The notes under the pieces were generated by a model. The model ran no database searches. It worked only from the letters and a program-made list of their open reading frames with translations, and was not told the DNA's origin. The position numbers and the translations under genes were made by a program. Source: Bernardetia sp. (GTDB lineage Bacteria > Bacteroidota > Bacteroidia > Cytophagales > Bernardetiaceae). From it: a DNA stretch of 64,000 nucleotides. Shown here piece by piece: positions 58,409-64,000 of the stretch (position 1 is the first letter of the stretch; each line of letters opens with the position of its first letter). The DNA is taken from the NCBI GenBank assembly GCA_020630575.1, contig JAHDBD010000001.1, positions 186,001 through 250,000 of the forward strand. The letters run 5' to 3'.

Positions 58409-61387
58409 ATGAAAATAGTAAAAAAAATATCCATTGCCATAATTGTCCTATTAGTTTTGCTAGTAGGAGCGATTTTTCTTATTCCTGTGCTTTTTAAAGA
58501 CCAACTCAAAGCAAAAGTAGAGAAAGTTGCTAGTGAGCAGGTGTTGGCAGATGTAAAATTTGGAGATTTTGATATTTCTATCTTGCGTCATTTTCCAAAA
58601 CTGACCGTGCAATTAGAAAATATTAGTGTAATTAATCGTGCGCCTTTTGAAGGAGATACTCTTTTGGCTGCTAATAATTTTGAGCTTGCACTTAATTTTA
58701 TGTCAGTCTTTAAAGATAAAGTCGAAATCCATAGTATTTATGCAGACAAACCTCTTGTAAATGTTCGTGTTTTGAAAGATGGACGAGCAAGCTACGATAT
58801 TTATGAAAGCACAGCAACCGAAGAAACCACAACAGTAGATACAGCAGCTTTCGAAATTGGATTAGAAAAATGGAATATTAGTGATGGAAGAATCCGTTAT
58901 CAAGATGATACCTTGAAAATGATTGCTATTATTGAAGGCTTAAATCACACAGGAAGTGGAAACATTACGACTGATAAGTATGATGTGAGTACAAATACGA
59001 CAATCAATGATTTGTATATCAATTTTGAAAATGTGGCTTATATTGCTCATAGACCTGTTTCTGCTGATGCAACGCTTGAAATGGATATGAAAAACATGAA
59101 GTTTACTTTCAAAGAAAATGAATTTAAAGTAAATGATTTGCCTTTGAAAATGGATGGATGGTTAAGTATGCCTGAAAATACGGCTTCTATTCTGATGGAT
59201 TTGAATTTTTCTACTCCTGAGACAAACTTTAAAAGTTTGCTTTCTCTGATTCCTCCTGTATTTTTGAAAGATTATGAAGGTTTGGAAGCAAAAGGAGAGT
59301 TTGTTTTTAAAGGAATGACAAAAGGAGAATTTAATTCAGAGAAAGAATTATACCCAGAGTTTGATATTTCACTTTTGATAAAAGATGGGTATTTCAAATA
59401 CCCAGAACTTCCAACGGCAGTAGAAAATGTAAATGTTGATATGCAGGTTGTAAATACTACAGCAAATCTGAATAATACAGTTATTGATATAAAAACATTT
59501 GGAATGAATTTGGGCAAAAACCCAATTAATGGAAAAGTTAGAATTCAAGGATTAGAAAAATATGATATTGATGCAAACATAAATGCAACTGTAAACCTTG
59601 CTGAGCTGGCAGAGATTTATCCAATGGACAGCTTAGAAATAAAAGGTTTGTATAATCTAAAATTACTTGCAAAAGGAGTTTATGATGAAGCTCAAAACCG
59701 TATTCCTACCATTGATGCAGATATGACATTGAAAAATGGATATGTCAAATCACTTGCTTATCCGATTCCGATTGAAAATCTTGAAGTAGAAGCACACGCC
59801 AAAAACACAACTGGACAAATGGAAAATATGCGTGTCGATTTAGAAAAAATCACAATGCAAGTAGAAGGGAAACCTTTTTCAGTTAGTGGACATACAGAAG
59901 GAGTTGAAAACCTTGTATATGATTTGATGATAAAAGGTGAATTAGATTTGGCTACAATTACTAAAATTGTCCCTTTAGAAGATATGACTGTTACAGGTCT
60001 AGTAAAAGCCGATATAGAAACAAAAGGCTCAACGGCTGCTTTAGATGCTGAAAAATATGATCAACTTCCGACAAGTGGAGATTTGTCTGTACAGAATTTG
60101 GTATTTACAAGTGTAGATTTGCCACAAGGAATGAAAATCACAAATGCAAAAGTGAGTTTTACACCTCAACAAATGATTTTGGATTCTTTTCAAGGATTTT
60201 TAGGAAAAAGTGATATTGCTCTTACAGGTGGACTTTCAAATTATATTGCTTATGCGCTTGCTATGGCAGGTTTTCAAGAAGGAAAGCCTGTAATTCGTGG
60301 AAATATGAATCTTACTTCAAATCAATTTAATGTTGATGAATGGATGACAGAAACAGACGACCCAACAACTGTTGAAGATGAAACAGGTGTAGTAGAAGTA
60401 CCAAAAGATATTGATTTTACATTCAATGCAACAATTGAAAAAGTCTTGTATGATAATATGACTCTTAATAATATGCGTGGTTTGGTGCGTGTAAAAGATG
60501 GTGAAGTCAGAATGGATAACCTTACTTTTGATGCTGTTGGAGGAAAATTCAGAACTAGTGGACTTTATAGTAGCAAAGATTTGGCTCGTCCTATTTTCTC
60601 TTTTGATTTGGATATTATTGAGGCAAATATTGGAGAAGCATTCAAAACTTTTTCTACAGCAAAAGCCTTTGCTCCTTTAGCAGAAAGTTTGGATGGAAAA
60701 TTCTCTCTTAATAACTTCAATATCACAGGACTTTTAAAATCGGATATGATGCCAGATATGGCAACACTTTCAGGAGGTGGAATGATGAAAATTGTTGATG
60801 CAATGATGAAAGATAATCCTTCTATCAATAAATTAGCTGCTGTTGCAAATATGCCAAAACTCAAAAATACTCGTTTGAAAGATTTGGTGATGCAAACCAA
60901 AATTGAAGATGGAAAAATGAAAATTCAACCTTTCGATTTAAACTTTGCAGGTTATAAATCTACTATTGGAGGAACAACAGCATTAGATGGAGGACTTGAT
61001 TTTCATTTAAAGGTAGATGTTCCAAAAGAAGAAGCTCTTTCGTTAGTAAGTGGATTGGTAAATATCAAACCAGAAGATATTGAAAACTCTACTATTCCTT
61101 TGTTTTTCAATATTGGAGGAACATACAATAGCCCAAGTGTAGCCATGGATAATTCGGCTATTAAATCTCAAATCAAATCTAAGGTAACTCAAACACTCAA
61201 AGAAGAAGCTACCAAAACAGGAAAAGAGTTATTAAATGATTTCTTTGGAAATAAAAATGATTCGAAGACTGATTCTACTAAATCTACAAAAGCTGATTCT
61301 ACCAAGACAACAAATCCAATAGAAAAAGCAAAAGAAGATCTAAAAAACAAACTAAAAGGTTTGGGAGGTTTTGGCAAAAAGAAGTAA
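58409..61387 (+). CDS. AsmA family envelope protein
   Basis: A 992-residue protein with one N-terminal membrane helix (about 5-29: KISIAIIVLLVLLVGAIFLIPVLF) and an otherwise periplasmic, repeated beta-rich body. The AsmA start is visible: 'LFKDQLKAKVEKVASEQVLADVKFGDFDISILRHFPKLTVQLENISVINRAPF'. Near the C-terminus the AsmA-like C domain is 'FDLNFAGYKSTIGGTTALDGGLDFHLKVDVPKEEA', then a Lys/Asp/Ser/Thr-rich tail. AsmA-like proteins are implicated in moving phospholipid to the outer membrane. It is the only gene in its unit, with a strong terminator after it. Confidence 0.9.
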   Translation: MKIVKKISIAIIVLLVLLVGAIFLIPVLFKDQLKAKVEKVASEQVLADVKFGDFDISILRHFPKLTVQLENISVINRAPFEGDTLLAANNFELALNFMSVFKDKVEIHSIYADKPLVNVRVLKDGRASYDIYESTATEETTTVDTAAFEIGLEKWNISDGRIRYQDDTLKMIAIIEGLNHTGSGNITTDKYDVSTNTTINDLYINFENVAYIAHRPVSADATLEMDMKNMKFTFKENEFKVNDLPLKMDGWLSMPENTASILMDLNFSTPETNFKSLLSLIPPVFLKDYEGLEAKGEFVFKGMTKGEFNSEKELYPEFDISLLIKDGYFKYPELPTAVENVNVDMQVVNTTANLNNTVIDIKTFGMNLGKNPINGKVRIQGLEKYDIDANINATVNLAELAEIYPMDSLEIKGLYNLKLLAKGVYDEAQNRIPTIDADMTLKNGYVKSLAYPIPIENLEVEAHAKNTTGQMENMRVDLEKITMQVEGKPFSVSGHTEGVENLVYDLMIKGELDLATITKIVPLEDMTVTGLVKADIETKGSTAALDAEKYDQLPTSGDLSVQNLVFTSVDLPQGMKITNAKVSFTPQQMILDSFQGFLGKSDIALTGGLSNYIAYALAMAGFQEGKPVIRGNMNLTSNQFNVDEWMTETDDPTTVEDETGVVEVPKDIDFTFNATIEKVLYDNMTLNNMRGLVRVKDGEVRMDNLTFDAVGGKFRTSGLYSSKDLARPIFSFDLDIIEANIGEAFKTFSTAKAFAPLAESLDGKFSLNNFNITGLLKSDMMPDMATLSGGGMMKIVDAMMKDNPSINKLAAVANMPKLKNTRLKDLVMQTKIEDGKMKIQPFDLNFAGYKSTIGGTTALDGGLDFHLKVDVPKEEALSLVSGLVNIKPEDIENSTIPLFFNIGGTYNSPSVAMDNSAIKSQIKSKVTQTLKEEATKTGKELLNDFFGNKNDSKTDSTKSTKADSTKTTNPIEKAKEDLKNKLKGLGGFGKKK

Positions 61388-61421
61388 CTTTTAGTGATTA
61401 ACATTTAATTATTGTTTATGA

Positions 61422-61463
61422 AAAAATCCATTATTTATTCTTTGAGTAAATAATGGATTTTTG
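61422..61463 (+). terminator. Terminator of the AsmA-like gene
   Basis: A 16-bp perfect stem (AAAAATCCATTATTTA with TAAATAATGGATTTTT, 9-nt loop) ending in T, 35 bp after the stop. It can also serve the converging 79-aa gene. Confidence 0.88.
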
Positions 61464-61510
61464 TTTTCTAAAAAATATCTGTACTATTCAATTTCAATTG
61501 GTAGTGTTAT

Positions 61511-61750
61511 TTAATATCTATTTTGTTTTGTATCAACATCTAGATTTAACGAAAACAAGCCAACATTATAAGGCAACAAATCATCATTTATATCTCTGAT
61601 AAGATTTTTGAGCATATCTTTGTTAGCTCTTATTTCAAAATAACCTTTTTCTGATTCTGGATCTGATTCGTAAAACTCTATCATCTTCTGTGTTTCCAAA
61701 ATTAAATGTAGAGTTCTGAATATCGCTTTTTCATTTGTTCTATTGTCCAT
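61511..61750 (-). CDS. Hypothetical protein, 79 aa
   Basis: A small soluble protein, family not recognised: 'MDNRTNEKAIFRTLHLILETQKMIEFYESDPESEKGYFEIRANKDMLKNLIRDINDDLLPYNVGLFSLNLDVDTKQNRY'. It has a helical first half and a short C-terminal strand. It lies on the same strand after the TonB receptor gene (75-bp gap) and may be read through from it; function unknown. Confidence 0.6.
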   Translation of the reverse strand: MDNRTNEKAIFRTLHLILETQKMIEFYESDPESEKGYFEIRANKDMLKNLIRDINDDLLPYNVGLFSLNLDVDTKQNRY

Positions 61751-61825
61751 CTATTTTTATTTAAATTCTAAATACTATTGAATTTCAACTGGTAACTGAT
61801 TACTACTTACTGATAACTGTAAAAA

Positions 61826-63844
61826 CTACCAATTCAAATCATAATTAATTTTGAAAATAAACTCTCTTGAAAGATTTGGTAAAGGTGCGTGTGCGCCATC
61901 ATAAGGCTGCATAAAAGGAGGCGATTGATTGAATAAATCTTGAATGCCTATAGAAATATTAATTCCATTTCTCAAAAAATCTTTATACATAAACGAAATA
62001 TTGAAAAGTGTATTTGAATCAAATTTTTTCAAAAGTAGTTCTCCATCTTGAGTTTCAGAATTATACGCATAACGACTACTCAGCCAAACTAAAGAAGTAT
62101 TGAGTTTTAGACTTTTGTAAATAGAATGATTTGCCCAAATAGAAAGTTTTTGAGGTGCAAGTCCTAAAAGTTGATTTTTATCTTCACTTACAGCAGAGGT
62201 ATTCACTACTGTTTTTCCTGCAGCTGTATAATAGGAGTAAGCTACTTCTACAAAACCTTTTTTTCCTTTATAACGAAGTTCTAATTCTGCCCCTCGTGTT
62301 CCTGTTTCTTTTTCATTGTTATACCCTTCTATTGTATTACTTTCTACAAAATAAATAATTGGGTCTTTGGTAGTAATATCATAAAAATTAAGTGTTGTTG
62401 AAAAATTAGGGGAGAAAATATATCCAATTTCAGATTCTAGAACTGTAGTACGCTCAGGTTTTATGCTTTGATTGATACTCAAATTAATATTTTGTACACT
62501 TGGCGCACGAAAAGCATTGCTATATAAGAGTTTTAAATGCAGTTTTTCCCATGACTTAGTAAGTCCAAAACGAGGAACAAAAGTAGAAGGATAAAAGCTA
62601 TGATTATCATATCTAGCACCTGCTGTGATATTTACTAGTTTTGTTTTCCATAAAATCTGACTAAAAAAAGCAACATTATTAAATTCAATATAATTTTTTT
62701 CATTAAAAAAAATAACATCATCATACGCTGCATCATACCAAAATTCACTTCCTAAAGTAAAAATTAGATTTGGGCTAGGACGATAATTTCCTATTACATT
62801 AGAACGAAAACGCTGAGTATACTCCCTTGAAAATACACCTGAATAAACAGTATCTCTACTCAGAAAAGCCCAAGGACGAGAAAATGTGTAGGAAATACGA
62901 GGAGTAATAGTCAGTTTTTCATTTACTTTAATTATATACTTTGCATCTATAATTCCTGTTTGAAATATACGTTGAAATCTATTGGGAGCTTCATAAGCAA
63001 ATCCTATTTTTGTATTATTTCTGTAATCATCCCAGATACCTCTTATTTCTAATTTTTTATAGTTGATTCCTACTTGAGCAGTAAAAGTTTCGATGAGAGA
63101 GTTTTGGCTCATATCAACTTTATTACCTAAGCCATCTATAAAAAACTGATTACTTCTCAGTGCATTTCCTTTAAAAATACTTCCCCATGCTTTCCAATCA
63201 ATAGAAGAACGTCCTAAAGAAGCTGTGAGATTTTGACGAAGTGGGCTATTTCTATCATTATTATTTTTTACTTTTCCTAATGTATTACTAATCTGCAAAC
63301 CATTCAAGTTTTCACTTCCTCTTGTAACAATATTGATAACACCATATTCTGCAAAACCTCCATAAATAGCCGAACCAGCACCACGAATGACTTCAATACG
63401 TTCAATTAGAGAAGGTGGGAAATGATTGCCTAATTGTGTAGTTCCATACATAAGTTCATTCATTTCTAATCCATCAATCATTAATAAAATTTTGCCTTCA
63501 TGCGCCCAGTTGCCACGCAACCCTATTCCTACAACACCATTTACATCAACACCAAAATCAAAACCTTGAATATGACGCAAAATATCCGATAAATCTCTTG
63601 CATTCATTGCCTCAATATCAGCACGAGTAATCACACTTACCACACTAGGCGCATCCCGTAAGCGAAGTGTAGTTTGAGTAGCAAGTGTAATCAAATTATC
63701 TGTAGAATCCTGTTCTAATTCTTCTAAGGCAAATTTATAACGTTCATAATTGAGTGAATCTGAAGTTTGTTGAGCAAAAAGGGAGTTTTGAGTTAAACAA
63801 AATAAAAATGCAAAAAATAATTTATTTATAAATTTAGTGTTCAT
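61826..63844 (-). CDS. TonB-dependent outer-membrane receptor
   Basis: A 672-residue receptor, read from the ATG at 63842-63844 (MNTKFINKLFFAFLFCLTQNSLFAQ). The in-frame TTG two codons up is less likely. The plug domain runs from about 45 to 155 ('APSVVSVITRADIEAMNARDLSDILRHIQGFDFGVDVNGVVGIGLRGNWAHEGKILLMIDGLEMNELMYGTTQLGNHFPPSLIERIEVIRGAGSAIYGGFAEYGVINIVTRG'). The C-terminal part is the 22-strand barrel ending in 'REFIFKINYDLNW'. It lacks the SusC-type N-terminal Ig domain, so it belongs with siderophore/vitamin-type receptors. No SusD or transporter genes are adjacent; the ligand is unknown. Confidence 0.92.
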   Translation of the reverse strand: MNTKFINKLFFAFLFCLTQNSLFAQQTSDSLNYERYKFALEELEQDSTDNLITLATQTTLRLRDAPSVVSVITRADIEAMNARDLSDILRHIQGFDFGVDVNGVVGIGLRGNWAHEGKILLMIDGLEMNELMYGTTQLGNHFPPSLIERIEVIRGAGSAIYGGFAEYGVINIVTRGSENLNGLQISNTLGKVKNNNDRNSPLRQNLTASLGRSSIDWKAWGSIFKGNALRSNQFFIDGLGNKVDMSQNSLIETFTAQVGINYKKLEIRGIWDDYRNNTKIGFAYEAPNRFQRIFQTGIIDAKYIIKVNEKLTITPRISYTFSRPWAFLSRDTVYSGVFSREYTQRFRSNVIGNYRPSPNLIFTLGSEFWYDAAYDDVIFFNEKNYIEFNNVAFFSQILWKTKLVNITAGARYDNHSFYPSTFVPRFGLTKSWEKLHLKLLYSNAFRAPSVQNINLSINQSIKPERTTVLESEIGYIFSPNFSTTLNFYDITTKDPIIYFVESNTIEGYNNEKETGTRGAELELRYKGKKGFVEVAYSYYTAAGKTVVNTSAVSEDKNQLLGLAPQKLSIWANHSIYKSLKLNTSLVWLSSRYAYNSETQDGELLLKKFDSNTLFNISFMYKDFLRNGINISIGIQDLFNQSPPFMQPYDGAHAPLPNLSREFIFKINYDLNW

Positions 63845-63903
63845 GAGCAACTTCTGTAAATTTGATAGTCGTTCAATTTAAAGATTTTTTTGTTTTATAC
63901 AAC

Positions 63904-63936
63904 AAAAAAGGAACTTAATAAATTAAATTCCTTTTT
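63904..63936 (-). terminator. Terminator hairpin at the right edge
   Basis: AAAAAGGAA/TTCCTTTTT (9-bp stem, 14-nt loop) with T-runs both ways. On the minus strand it lies upstream of the TonB receptor gene, so it probably ends a gene that reads in from beyond the window. 63937-64000 holds nothing recognisable. Confidence 0.6.
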
Positions 63937-64000
63937 GGTTTAGATTAAAAGTCGATATAACTGAAATTAACTGATGACTTTCTAGTTTCTATCAAAACTA

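Overview
This is a low-GC (roughly one third G+C by eye), gene-dense chromosomal window from a gliding member of the Bacteroidota, most likely a Cytophagales / Bernardetia-like (old Flexibacter) organism. The evidence is the lipoproteins GldB and GldD, Bacteroidota-restricted families (DUF5686, DUF4476, DUF5606), many lipoproteins with a Cys lipobox, a CarboxypepD_reg-type N-terminus fused to a SpoIIE phosphatase, TAnnTTTG-type promoters and weak ribosome binding sites. The genus is inference. There are no rRNA or tRNA genes, CRISPR arrays, insertion sequences or prophage.

Layout. 1-3.1 kb: the first residues of a DUF2071 protein, an ABC exporter half-transporter, a SpoIIAA-like protein and RidA. 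3.4-8.2 kb: GldB, a large DUF5686 outer-membrane protein and a double-DUF4476 lipoprotein. 8.6-14.8 kb: Ppx/GppA, MscS, a small lipoprotein, a CobC-like phosphatase and an ECF sigma / membrane anti-sigma-like / beta-barrel operon. 15-20.9 kb: a lipoprotein-type peptide deformylase, AraC + SDR, SucD, a TANGO2/NRDE protein and GldD. 21-27.2 kb: a VWA protein, TruA, ComB, SufS and envelope proteins. 27.3-35.3 kb: a ClC protein with CBS domains and MgtE (both on TTG starts), a lipoprotein and an AddA-like helicase-nuclease. 35.4-42.2 kb: a frameshifted PEGA-like secreted protein, small genes, a PPP phosphatase, a DUF5606 protein and EngB with a long basic tail. 42.6-43.7 kb: two tandem micro-ORFs with near-identical C-termini behind duplicated structured leaders, next to a GNAT. 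43.8-53.9 kb: a mono-haem lipoprotein, a TPR protein, a SpoIIE-type phosphatase, a flippase-like protein, homogentisate dioxygenase, a 35-aa membrane protein, an MBL hydrolase and a lipoprotein broken at an A8 tract. 54-64 kb: a possible small RNA, a macrodomain protein, a 34-aa micro-ORF, RlmN, lipoproteins, an AsmA-like giant and a TonB-dependent receptor.

Most genes are housekeeping or envelope functions in short transcription units ended by strong hairpins. The most unusual content lies between genes. First is the duplicated micropeptide cassette at 42.7-43.06 kb: the last ten codons plus the stop differ only at synonymous positions, and both leaders carry two hairpins of identical stem and loop size. 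Second is a family of REP-like hairpins (six clear copies plus one derived composite). Third is a larger MITE-like palindromic element in two copies. Two genes appear split by single-base frameshifts, one in a homopolymer that could be phase-variable.
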